NCBI GenBank assembly: GCA_902363835.1
Contig: CABJBM010000051.1
Span: 1 to 13,544 of the forward strand
From: Lachnospiraceae bacterium
GTDB lineage: Bacteria; Bacillota; Clostridia; Lachnospirales; Lachnospiraceae
DNA: 13,544 bases
Direction: 5' to 3'
Shown piece by piece: positions 7,496-13,544 of this stretch (position 1 is the first letter of the stretch; every line of letters begins with the position of its first letter). A program made the position numbers and the translations under genes. Under the pieces are notes generated by a model. It searched no databases. It saw only the letters and a program-made list of their open reading frames with translations, and was not told the DNA's origin.

Positions 7496-7768
7496 TTACT
7501 TGTGTGAGTGTTTCTTTGAAGTGGAAGGATATGCGGCGCTCTGTTCGCAGACCATTGCCAAAGCGTGTTCTGGTGCTGCGAGGCGGATGCGGATTTCACC
7601 ATCGTCATAATCCACTTGAAGCTGGTCACCGATATGGAAGCCGAGAGCCTCCAGCCACTTTCCTTCCATTGAAATTTTAGGAGTTTCAATGTAGTTGCTG
7701 CCGCTGTAAAGGGAACTGCTCTGCCTTGCTCTGGACGAGTAAAGGACTTTAATTTTTTTCGTTTTCAT
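7496..7768 (-). CDS. SymE-like toxin-family protein
   Basis: A 90-residue basic protein. Residues about 27-64 (IETPKISMEGKWLEALGF, then HIGDQLQVDYDDGEIRIRLA) match the SymE type I toxin domain, an AbrB-like fold: P-x-I-x-x-x-G-K-W-L-E-x-x-G-F-x-x-G-D-x-x-x-V, then G-x-I-x-I. In Escherichia coli SymE is a nucleoid-binding or RNA-cleaving toxin held down by the antisense RNA SymR. Here the N-terminus is Lys/Arg/Ser-rich and the C-terminus ends in a His/Lys/Ser tail. The ATG at 7768 has AAAGGAGG (complement of 7778-7785). It is opposite to all surrounding phage genes, 35 bases from the end of the 465-residue tail gene, and so is an independently expressed extra gene. Toxicity here is not demonstrated. 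Confidence 0.8.
   Translation of the reverse strand: MKTKKIKVLYSSRARQSSSLYSGSNYIETPKISMEGKWLEALGFHIGDQLQVDYDDGEIRIRLAAPEHALAMVCEQSAAYPSTSKKHSHK
7726..7753 (+). promoter_or_regulatory. Possible promoter for an RNA antisense to the SymE-like gene
   Basis: TTGCTC (7726-7731) and TTTAAT (7748-7753, 5 of 6 matches) are spaced by 16 bases on the plus strand, inside the 5' part of the toxin gene. A transcript starting near 7760 would cover the toxin start codon and ribosome site and could end at the hairpin at 7953-7984, about 220 bases long. The -35 is weak (3 of 6), so this is a candidate only. Confidence 0.2.
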
Positions 7769-7785
7769 AAGATGATTCCTCCTTT

Positions 7786-7952
7786 AAATTTGATGAGCCG
7801 TGCCGCTTGGATTTTGCCTTTGAAATGCATGGTTCTACGGTAGTAGCATATTAAATCAGGTCGGAGGAATTATCCACTCAATTCTGCGGTATAAAATGAA
7901 CAAATATTTGAATATCAGACTGTGTAAAAGACACAGCGAAGAACTAAAAATC
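7786..7952. other. Untranslated region between SymE-like gene and holin
   Basis: No credible gene. It holds a small hairpin (CTGTGT/ACACAG around 7920-7936), a TATAAAAT sequence near 7891 that could be a plus-strand -10, and the upstream region of the SymE-like gene. It is the natural place for the toxin promoter and for most of an antisense RNA, but I cannot fix either. Confidence 0.4.
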
Positions 7953-7984
7953 AGCAGTTATCCATAGTGGGTAATTGCTTTTTT
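7953..7984 (+). terminator. Rho-independent terminator before the holin gene
   Basis: An 11-bp stem (7953-7963 with 7969-7979, two G-T pairs), loop ATAGT, and a run of T (7979-7984). It would stop plus-strand transcripts coming from the tail genes or from an antisense RNA over the toxin gene. It lies 63 bases before the holin start, so the lysis genes need either read-through or their own promoter. Confidence 0.75.
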
Positions 7985-8046
7985 GTACTAACAATGAGCA
8001 GGTATGCTGCTCGATGAACCAATTTAAAGAATGGAGGATTTACATT

Positions 8047-8460
8047 ATGAAAGAATTTTGGAACACAATTCAATTTGTTTTTGCTGGAATCGGAGGATGG
8101 CTAGGGTATTTTCTCGGCGGCTGTGACGGACTGTTCTATGCTCTGCTTGCTTTTGTTGTGGTGGACTACATTACCGGGGTGATGTGTGCGATTGCGGACA
8201 AGAGTCTGTCAAGTGAGGTGGGATTTAAAGGCATTTGCCGGAAGGTGCTGATTTTTACATTGGTAGGAATGGCAAATGTACTGGATGTTTGGGTCATTGG
8301 AACCGGCAGTGTCCTTCGCACAGCAGTGATCTTTTTCTATATCTCCAATGAGGGCGTGTCCCTGATAGAGAATGCCGGGCATTTGGGACTGCCAATTCCT
8401 GCAAAACTGAAAAACATTTTGGAACAGCTGCATGACCGCAGCGAAAAGGAGGATGAATAA
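8047..8460 (+). CDS. Phage holin, TcdE/Cph1-type family
   Basis: A 137-residue membrane protein that forms the lysis pore letting endolysin reach the cell wall. It has hydrophobic segments near residues 10-27, 29-50, 66-85 and 88-105. The family signature is seen in VVVDYITGVMCAIADKSLSS, GFKGICRKV and the fourth segment, FFYISNEGVSLIENAGHLGLP, with a charged tail HDRSEKEDE. Length is usual for the family (toxin secretion/phage lysis holin). I chose the ATG at 8047, with GGAGG at 8033-8037 nine bases before it. A longer frame upstream runs through the terminator hairpin and is not credible. The endolysin gene follows 2 bases after its stop. Confidence 0.92.
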   Translation: MKEFWNTIQFVFAGIGGWLGYFLGGCDGLFYALLAFVVVDYITGVMCAIADKSLSSEVGFKGICRKVLIFTLVGMANVLDVWVIGTGSVLRTAVIFFYISNEGVSLIENAGHLGLPIPAKLKNILEQLHDRSEKEDE

Positions 8461-8462
8461 TT

Positions 8463-9392
8463 ATGGCTTATACAAACAGTTCTATGGTGGCTTACACCAA
8501 ACTCAGCTCCAATCATTCCGGACAGAGAACCCATTCCATTGACCGCATCACACCGCACTGTGTGGTGGGGCAGCTTTCCGCAGAGAGTATCTGCAGCTGC
8601 TTTGTTAGCTCGTCCGTACAGGCAAGCTGCAATTATGGCATTGGCACGGATGGAAGAGTGTCTCTGTGCGTAGAGGAGAAGAACCGATCCTGGTGTTCCT
8701 CAAGCAATACGAATGATCAGAGAGCCGTCACGATTGAATGTGCCAGTGATAAGGCAGAGCCTTATGGAATGAACAGCACGGTGTATGCGAACCTCATCAA
8801 ACTCTGCACAGACATCTGCAGGCGAAACGGCAAGAGCAAGCTGTTGTGGTTTGCAGATAAAAACAAGACCCTCAATTACGCCCCTAAGTCTGATGAGATG
8901 GTCATTACCGTACATCGGTGGTTTGCAAACAAGTCCTGTCCTGGGGATTGGCTCTATGCAAGACTTAGTGATCTGGCATTCAAGGTAACAGCCGCACTTG
9001 GTTCTACCACAGATACCCCTTCAGCAGATACTTCTGTTTTGTATCGTGTCCGTAAGACCTGGGCAGACAGTAAGTCTCAGAAGGGTGCATATAAGATTTT
9101 GGCGAATGCAAAGAAGTGTGCGGATGAGAATGCAGGCTATTCCGTATTTGATGAATCCGGCAAGACAATTTATGCAAGTGCGTCCGGGCTCAGTCCTTAT
9201 ATGGTGCGGGTGGCGATTGCCGATTTGAACATTCGCCGTGGTCCCGGCACAAACTATGCCAAAACAGGGCAGTTTACCGGAGTCGGGAATTTCACGATTA
9301 TGGAAGAGTCTGCCGGACAGGGAGCATCCAAATGGGGCAGATTAAAGAGTGGTGCAGGATGGATTTCCCTGGATTACTGCAATCGAGTGTAA
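8463..9392 (+). CDS. Endolysin: N-acetylmuramoyl-L-alanine amidase with SH3 domain
   Basis: A 309-residue lysis enzyme that cuts the MurNAc-L-alanine bond of peptidoglycan. The N-terminal domain (about 1-180) is of the Amidase_2/PGRP zinc type. Likely zinc ligands are His32 (ITPHCVVGQ), His151 and Cys159 (VHRWFANKSCPGDWL). Residues about 191-239 (YRVRKTWADSKSQKGAYKILANAKKCADENAGY is the core; key residues Y-R-V-R-K, W, G-A-Y, A-K) form a small SPOR-like wall-binding module. Residues about 243-309 are an SH3-type domain with the L-N-I-R-x-G-P-G-x-x-Y motif. There is no signal peptide, which agrees with a holin-dependent export. AAGGAGG lies in the last codons of the holin gene, so the pair is one transcription unit. 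A strong terminator follows. Confidence 0.95.
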   Translation: MAYTNSSMVAYTKLSSNHSGQRTHSIDRITPHCVVGQLSAESICSCFVSSSVQASCNYGIGTDGRVSLCVEEKNRSWCSSSNTNDQRAVTIECASDKAEPYGMNSTVYANLIKLCTDICRRNGKSKLLWFADKNKTLNYAPKSDEMVITVHRWFANKSCPGDWLYARLSDLAFKVTAALGSTTDTPSADTSVLYRVRKTWADSKSQKGAYKILANAKKCADENAGYSVFDESGKTIYASASGLSPYMVRVAIADLNIRRGPGTNYAKTGQFTGVGNFTIMEESAGQGASKWGRLKSGAGWISLDYCNRV

Positions 9393-9412
9393 CTGAATCA
9401 GAATATCTATGA

Positions 9413-9457
9413 TGATGCCCACAGAGGAGTGACTTCCCCGGTGGGCATTATTTTTTT
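9413..9457 (+). terminator. Terminator of the lysis module
   Basis: A 10-bp stem (9413-9422 with 9441-9450, one G-T pair; core ATGCCCAC/GTGGGCAT) with an 18-base loop, followed by seven T (9451-9457). It ends transcription of the holin-endolysin unit and separates it from the recombinase genes. Confidence 0.85.
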
Positions 9458-9578
9458 GCTCTTTTGGGGGTTCGAATGCACGGATTTTCCCGCTTATCGG
9501 TAGAAGGATACCAGGGGTTGTTATTTCCGGCTGTAATCAGAAGGAAACGAATCCATCCTTCGGATTGGAGGAACTGCC

Positions 9579-9797
9579 ATGCAGGTAACGAAACTGACAC
9601 CGGAACAGATGAATGCTGCTCCGAAAAAACACGAATATACCGAGAAAGAAATGCAGCAGGAGTACAGCTATATGCTTGCCCAGCAAATGACAAAAAAACT
9701 CTTTGATAAGGGCCTGATTTCGGAGGAAGAACTGCACAAAATCACAGCGAAAAATCGGGAAACATTCTCTCCGAAATTAGCTGCTATTATGCCATAA
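9579..9797 (+). CDS. Small SHOCT-like protein of the recombinase cassette
   Basis: A 72-residue, charged, mostly helical protein. The C-terminal half (TKKLFDKGLISEEELHKI) has the pattern of a SHOCT domain: a short helix, D-K-G-L-I-S-x-E-E-x, and another helix. The N-terminus (MQVTKLTPEQMNAAPKKHEY) looks disordered. No enzyme motif or membrane segment is seen. A GGAGG site lies just before the ATG, in a 186-base untranslated stretch after the lysis terminator. It is 62 bases upstream of the first recombinase and on the same strand. Proteins of this kind occur beside paired serine recombinases in Firmicutes mobile elements. Its role, possibly a recombination accessory factor, is inferred from context. 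Confidence 0.75.
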   Translation: MQVTKLTPEQMNAAPKKHEYTEKEMQQEYSYMLAQQMTKKLFDKGLISEEELHKITAKNRETFSPKLAAIMP

Positions 9798-9859
9798 ATC
9801 CGTTGATAATACTAGCGTTCAGAGGTAATATGTGACCTACCAGAAAGCGAGGTGAGTTG

Positions 9860-11422
9860 ATGAAAAGGATAACAAAAATCAAAGAAAATGGGAATGTAGG
9901 AATAACTAAGAAAATAAGAGTCGCAGCCTACTGCCGAGTGTCTACGGCAACGGATGAACAGATCATCAGCCTGGAGGCACAAAAGGCACATTATGAAAAC
10001 TATATCAAGGCTAATCCGGAATGGGAATTTGCCGGATTATATTATGACGAAGGTATCAGCGGGACTAAGACCGTCAAGCGAGAGGGACTGCTTTCCATGC
10101 TGAAGGATTGTGAGCGTGGATTGATTGACCACATCATTACCAAGTCCATCAGTCGATTTGCAAGAAACACCACAGATTGCCTTACGATGGTGCGAAGACT
10201 CCTGGAATTGGATATTCCCGTATTCTTCGAGAAAGAAAACATCAATACCGCATCGATGGAGAGTGAACTGATGCTTTCCATTCTGAGTGGTCTGGCAGAA
10301 AGTGAGTCGGTATCCATTTCTCAAAACTCCAAGTGGAGCGTGAAGAACCGATTCAAGAACGGTACATTCATTATTTCCTATCCCCCATATGGTTATGCCA
10401 ACGTGGATGGTGAGATGGTGATTGTGCCGGAACAGGTAGAGATGGTAAAACGCATCTTTGCGGATACCCTTGCAGGCAAAAGCACCCATGTGATTGCCAA
10501 AGAGATGAATGCAGAGGGCATTCCACCGAAAAAAGGGAAGAACTGGACTCCAGGAGCAGTCAACGGCATTTTAAAAAATGAGAAGTATACGGGAGATGTG
10601 ATTTTCCAAAAGACCTATACGGACAGCAGTTTTAACCGCCATACCAATTACGGTGAATATGACCAGTACCTTTGTGAAGGACACCATGAGCCGATTATCA
10701 GCCATGAAGATTTTGATAATGCAAACGAGTTATTACAGCAGCGCGGCAAGGAGAAAGGCAATGGAAAGGATACCGCCAAATATCAGAACCGATATGGATT
10801 CTCCGGCAGAATCAAGTGTGGAGAGTGTGGCAGCACATATAAAAGAAGAATGCATTACAAGCCAAGTGGGGCTTATGTGGCATGGTGCTGTTCCCGTCAT
10901 ATTGAAACCGTGGATGCCTGCTCTATGAAATACATCACGGACGATGCTTTAAAGGCTGCATTCCTTACTATGATGAATAAGCTGGTTTTTTCCCATCAGA
11001 CGGTACTTCGCCCTTTGCTGAATGCACTGAAGGGCAGCAACGATAAGGAGAGGCTCCTGCAAATAGAAGAACTGGAAACCAAACTGGATAAGAATGCGGA
11101 GCAGAGACAGGTGCTGACAAGCCTTATGGCGAGTGGATACCTGGAACCTGCTCTTTTCAATAAGGAGAGTAATACACTCACTGCCGAGGCAGATATGCTC
11201 CGGCAGAAAAAAGACAGTTTGATGCATTCCATGAGCGGTGATCGCACCAAGGTGGATGAATTGGAATCGCTGATGCAGTTTTCTATAAAAAACGGCATGG
11301 CCACTGAGTATTCAGATGAAGTGTTTCTTGCCTATGTGGACAGGGTGACGGTTCTTTCCAGGACAGAGGTGGTTTTCGAACTGAAATGCGGATTGAATTT
11401 AAGAGAAAGGCTGGTGGACTAA
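9860..11422 (+). CDS. Large serine recombinase 1 (site-specific integrase)
   Basis: A 520-residue recombinase that cuts and rejoins DNA through a serine-DNA bond. Catalytic domain about 18-170: Ser28 (AAYCRVST), DEGISGT at 63-69, and Arg99 and Arg102 in [10 protein letters not shown]. The recombinase DNA-binding domain (about 190-300) includes PYGYANVDGEMVIVPEQVEM and ILKNEKYTGDVIFQKTYT. A zinc ribbon has Cys320-x-x-Cys323 and Cys343/Cys344. A coiled coil lies about 380-450. Length and domain order are normal for large serine recombinases. The ATG at 9860 has GCGAGGTGA before it; an in-frame TTG at 9857 is less likely. It ends exactly where the next gene begins. It probably acts in excision or integration of the element with recombinase 2. 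Confidence 0.93.
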   Translation: MKRITKIKENGNVGITKKIRVAAYCRVSTATDEQIISLEAQKAHYENYIKANPEWEFAGLYYDEGISGTKTVKREGLLSMLKDCERGLIDHIITKSISRFARNTTDCLTMVRRLLELDIPVFFEKENINTASMESELMLSILSGLAESESVSISQNSKWSVKNRFKNGTFIISYPPYGYANVDGEMVIVPEQVEMVKRIFADTLAGKSTHVIAKEMNAEGIPPKKGKNWTPGAVNGILKNEKYTGDVIFQKTYTDSSFNRHTNYGEYDQYLCEGHHEPIISHEDFDNANELLQQRGKEKGNGKDTAKYQNRYGFSGRIKCGECGSTYKRRMHYKPSGAYVAWCCSRHIETVDACSMKYITDDALKAAFLTMMNKLVFSHQTVLRPLLNALKGSNDKERLLQIEELETKLDKNAEQRQVLTSLMASGYLEPALFNKESNTLTAEADMLRQKKDSLMHSMSGDRTKVDELESLMQFSIKNGMATEYSDEVFLAYVDRVTVLSRTEVVFELKCGLNLRERLVD

Positions 11423-11854
11423 ATGACACATACACCATACGGATACCGCATTGTGGATGGCAAGGCGGTAGTAGATGAAAAACAGGCTGCGAATGTGCAG
11501 GCAATTTTCACGGATTACTTAAGCGGAACGGCACTGACCGTCGCTGCCGCCAAGGTTGGCCTTAAGATGTACCACGGCAGTGTGGGCAGACTTCTTCGAA
11601 ACAGCCGCTACCTTGGAGATGAATTCTATCCGGCAATCATCGACCAGAAAACATTTGATGCGGTGGAAGAAAAGCGAATGGAGAAAGCAAAAGAACTGGG
11701 GCGTGTTCGGGAACTGGAAGAAACGCCAAAGCTGGAATGTTCCACGCAGTTTCGTATGCCGAAGGTCATGCAGAAATATGAAGATCCATTCAAACAAGCA
11801 GAATATGCTTACGGCTTAATTGAGAGCGAGGTGAAAGACAATGATAGCAACTAA
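11423..11854 (+). CDS. Recombinase-domain protein lacking the catalytic domain
   Basis: A 143-residue protein. Its N-terminal about 95 residues ([60 protein letters not shown]) match the DNA-binding 'recombinase' domain that follows the catalytic domain in large serine recombinases. There is no catalytic serine region and no zinc ribbon, so it cannot cut DNA by itself. The C-terminus is a charged tail. The ATG lies directly after the recombinase 1 stop and its end overlaps the recombinase 2 start by 14 bases, so all three are translated together. The reading frame is clean with its own start, which argues against a recent broken gene. A DNA-binding partner or directionality factor is possible; no function is proven. 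Confidence 0.85.
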   Translation: MTHTPYGYRIVDGKAVVDEKQAANVQAIFTDYLSGTALTVAAAKVGLKMYHGSVGRLLRNSRYLGDEFYPAIIDQKTFDAVEEKRMEKAKELGRVRELEETPKLECSTQFRMPKVMQKYEDPFKQAEYAYGLIESEVKDNDSN

Positions 11855-13412
11855 AAACATTACGGTTATCCCTGCCAGACGGCGTGTAGGAAATACTGTG
11901 GAAACAGAAGAAAAGCCAAAGTTAAGGGTTGCAGCCTACTGCCGTGTTTCTACGGATAGTGATGAGCAGGCTACTAGCTATGAGGCACAGGTGGAGCATT
12001 ACACTTCGTTTATTCAAAATAATGATGAATGGGAGTTTGCCGGAATATTTGCAGATGATGGTATCTCCGGCACGAACACCAAAAAGCGTGAAGAGTTCAA
12101 TCGTATGATCGAGGACTGCATGGCGGGTAAAATCGACATGATTATTACAAAATCCATTAGCCGATTTGCCAGAAACACTTTAGACTGTCTGAAGTACATC
12201 CGTCAGCTAAAGGATAAGAATATCCCTGTGTTCTTCGAGAAGGAGAACATAAATACAATGGATTCCAAAGGAGAGGTGCTTCTGACTATTATGGCATCCC
12301 TTGCACAGCAGGAGAGCCAGTCCCTTTCGCAGAATGTGAAGCTTGGTTTGCAGTACCGCTACCAGAACGGCGAGGTGCAGGTCAACCACAATCGGTTCCT
12401 TGGATACACCAAGGACGAAGAGGGACACCTCGTCATTGACCCCGTGGAGGCTGAGGTGGTCAAACGCATTTATTATGAATATCTGGAAGGTGCAAGCCTT
12501 GCCCAGATTGGAAAAGGACTGCAGACAGACGGAATCCTCACGGCAGCAAGCAAAGCAAAGTGGAGACCTGAAACGCTGAAGAAAATCCTGAAGAATGAAA
12601 AGTACATCGGAGATGCTCTTCTGCAAAAGACCTACACAGTAGATTTTCTTACAAAAAAGCGAGTGAAGAATAACGGCATTGTTCCACAGTATTATGTGGA
12701 GAACAGCCATGAAGCCATCATTCCCCGTGACCTTTATATGCAAGTGCAGGAAGAGATGGTCAGACGAGTCAATCTCCACAGCGGAGCCAATCGGAAGAAG
12801 CGAGTTTACAGCAGTAAATACGCACTTTCCAGTATCGTCTACTGCCCAAAGTGCGGTGACATTTATCGTAGAATTGCATGGAACAACCGTGGTAAGCATT
12901 CCATTGTCTGGCGATGCGTTAGCCGGGTGGAACATGGTCCAGGGTGCTGTGATGCTCCTACGGTACAGGAAACGGAATTGCAGGATGCGGTCATTCAGGC
13001 AATCAACCAGACAATTGGATACAAAGACAACATCCTCAAAATGCTTGAGCAGAACATCGAGGGAGTTCTGACGGAAACCGATAATTCCGGCATAGAGGAC
13101 ATCGATGAGAAGCTTCGTGCATTGCAAAAGGAACTACTGAAATTGGCCAATGCAAAGAAGGACTACACCGAGATGGCAGACGAGATTGACCGCTTGCGAC
13201 AGCAGAAACAAGATGCACTAGTGGAGAAAGCTGACCGAGAAGGGCTGAAGCAGCGGATTGAGGAAATGAAGGAGTTTCTGACCAAACAGAAACGGGAGAT
13301 TACCACTTACAATGAACAGTTAGTACGCAGGCTGATTGAGAAGGTAACAGTTTATGAAGATAAGTTTGTGGTGGTGTTTAAATCAGGGATGAGTTTGGCG
13401 GTGGCAAAGTAA
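11841..13412 (+). CDS. Large serine recombinase 2 (site-specific integrase)
   Basis: A 523-residue recombinase, paralogous to recombinase 1. Catalytic domain about 27-180: Ser37 ([20 protein letters not shown]), DDGISGT at 72-78, and Arg108 and Arg111 in [10 protein letters not shown]. The recombinase domain follows (about 200-310; [20 protein letters not shown]). The zinc ribbon has Cys335-x-x-Cys338 and later Cys residues in WRCVSR and [10 protein letters not shown] long C-terminal coiled coil spans about 415-500 (many Lys/Glu with Leu spacing). It overlaps the middle gene by 14 bases, with GAGGTGA about 6 bases before the ATG. Both recombinases keep every catalytic residue, so two active enzymes are made from one transcript. 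A strong terminator follows. Confidence 0.93.
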   Translation: MIATKNITVIPARRRVGNTVETEEKPKLRVAAYCRVSTDSDEQATSYEAQVEHYTSFIQNNDEWEFAGIFADDGISGTNTKKREEFNRMIEDCMAGKIDMIITKSISRFARNTLDCLKYIRQLKDKNIPVFFEKENINTMDSKGEVLLTIMASLAQQESQSLSQNVKLGLQYRYQNGEVQVNHNRFLGYTKDEEGHLVIDPVEAEVVKRIYYEYLEGASLAQIGKGLQTDGILTAASKAKWRPETLKKILKNEKYIGDALLQKTYTVDFLTKKRVKNNGIVPQYYVENSHEAIIPRDLYMQVQEEMVRRVNLHSGANRKKRVYSSKYALSSIVYCPKCGDIYRRIAWNNRGKHSIVWRCVSRVEHGPGCCDAPTVQETELQDAVIQAINQTIGYKDNILKMLEQNIEGVLTETDNSGIEDIDEKLRALQKELLKLANAKKDYTEMADEIDRLRQQKQDALVEKADREGLKQRIEEMKEFLTKQKREITTYNEQLVRRLIEKVTVYEDKFVVVFKSGMSLAVAK

Positions 13413-13431
13413 TTTGAATATAAAAGGTAAC

Positions 13432-13470
13432 GTGCCTTGTAGCTTGCAAATAGCTGCAAGGTACTTTTTT
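13432..13470 (+). terminator. Terminator of the recombinase operon
   Basis: A 12-bp stem (13432-13443 with 13453-13464, two G-T pairs), a 9-base loop TTGCAAATA, and six T (13465-13470). It lies 19 bases after the stop codon of recombinase 2. Confidence 0.88.
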
Positions 13471-13475
13471 AATTA

Positions 13476-13489
13476 TGGGTCGTGACCCA
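13476..13489. repeat. Palindrome with central GT after the recombinase operon
   Basis: TGGGTCGTGACCCA has two 6-bp arms around a central GT. Serine recombinase sites are imperfect palindromes with a 2-base core at the crossover, so this could be part of an attachment site. No partner site can be seen within the window. Confidence 0.3.
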
Positions 13490-13520
13490 GTTGAGCTCGC
13501 GTAGCGTGCGAAATATAAAC

Positions 13521-13537
13521 CACCCGCTATGCGGGTG
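13521..13537. repeat. Strong short hairpin at the right edge
   Basis: CACCCGC-TAT-GCGGGTG has a 7-bp GC-rich stem and 3-base loop, preceded by an AT-rich stretch (AAATATAAAC). No T-tract follows, so it is not a terminator. Subterminal hairpins like this mark the ends of IS200/IS605-type elements; the window stops before any transposase. Confidence 0.35.
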
Positions 13538-13544
13538 TGCGGTG

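Noticed and set aside
7975..8046. Upstream extension of the holin frame
   Set aside because: It begins inside the terminator hairpin and adds a hydrophilic stretch not found in the holin family. The ATG at 8047 has a proper ribosome site.
9466..9480. tRNA-like GGTTCGAAT sequence
   Set aside because: The bases either side (GGGGG and GCACG) do not pair as a T-arm, and no acceptor, anticodon or D-arm can be built around it.
9823..9838. AGGT...ACCT inverted repeat before recombinase 1
   Set aside because: The arms are only 4 bases long and such a match is expected by chance; I do not call it an operator.
12207..13127. 306-residue open frame on the minus strand
   Set aside because: It lies wholly inside the second recombinase, whose motifs are complete. 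Its translation is Cys/Leu/Phe-rich with no recognisable domain and no ribosome site was seen.

Overview
The window looks like part of an integrated temperate phage, or a phage-derived mobile element, in a gut-type Clostridia genome, most likely Lachnospiraceae. This is inferred from strong AGGAGG ribosome sites, clostridial holin and endolysin types, and the two-recombinase cassette typical of such genomes. No host core gene is visible, so the species cannot be named.

Left edge (1-1003): a possible insertion-sequence end at 48-65, then a divergent pair. A small cupin protein lies on the minus strand and an HxlR-family regulator on the plus strand. They share a 146-bp region holding a 12-bp inverted repeat and a 10-bp direct repeat that overlap the likely promoters. 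This pair is AT-rich and looks like cargo. Two hairpin/T-tract terminators follow hxlR.

Tail and lysis region (1004-9392): tape measure protein, a small tail protein, a large tail/baseplate-type protein and an unrecognised 465-residue protein in the place of a receptor-binding or tail-tip protein. A SymE-like toxin gene then sits on the opposite strand, followed by a terminator hairpin, a holin and an amidase endolysin with a C-terminal SH3 domain. A strong terminator closes this module. No terminase, portal, capsid, tail-tube or tail-chaperone gene is in the window: the tail module begins abruptly with the tape measure gene.

Recombination region (9579-13412): a small SHOCT-like protein, a complete large serine recombinase, a short protein with only the recombinase DNA-binding domain and no catalytic domain, and a second complete large serine recombinase. 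The last three are contiguous or overlapping and end at a strong terminator. They probably act together in excision and integration of the element.

Right edge (13471-13544): two palindromes just after the recombinase terminator, one with a central GT, which may belong to an attachment site or to the end of another mobile element.

The most unusual points are the four-protein recombination cassette, the inverted SymE-like toxin with a possible antisense RNA, and the regulator-cupin cargo directly in front of the tape measure gene.
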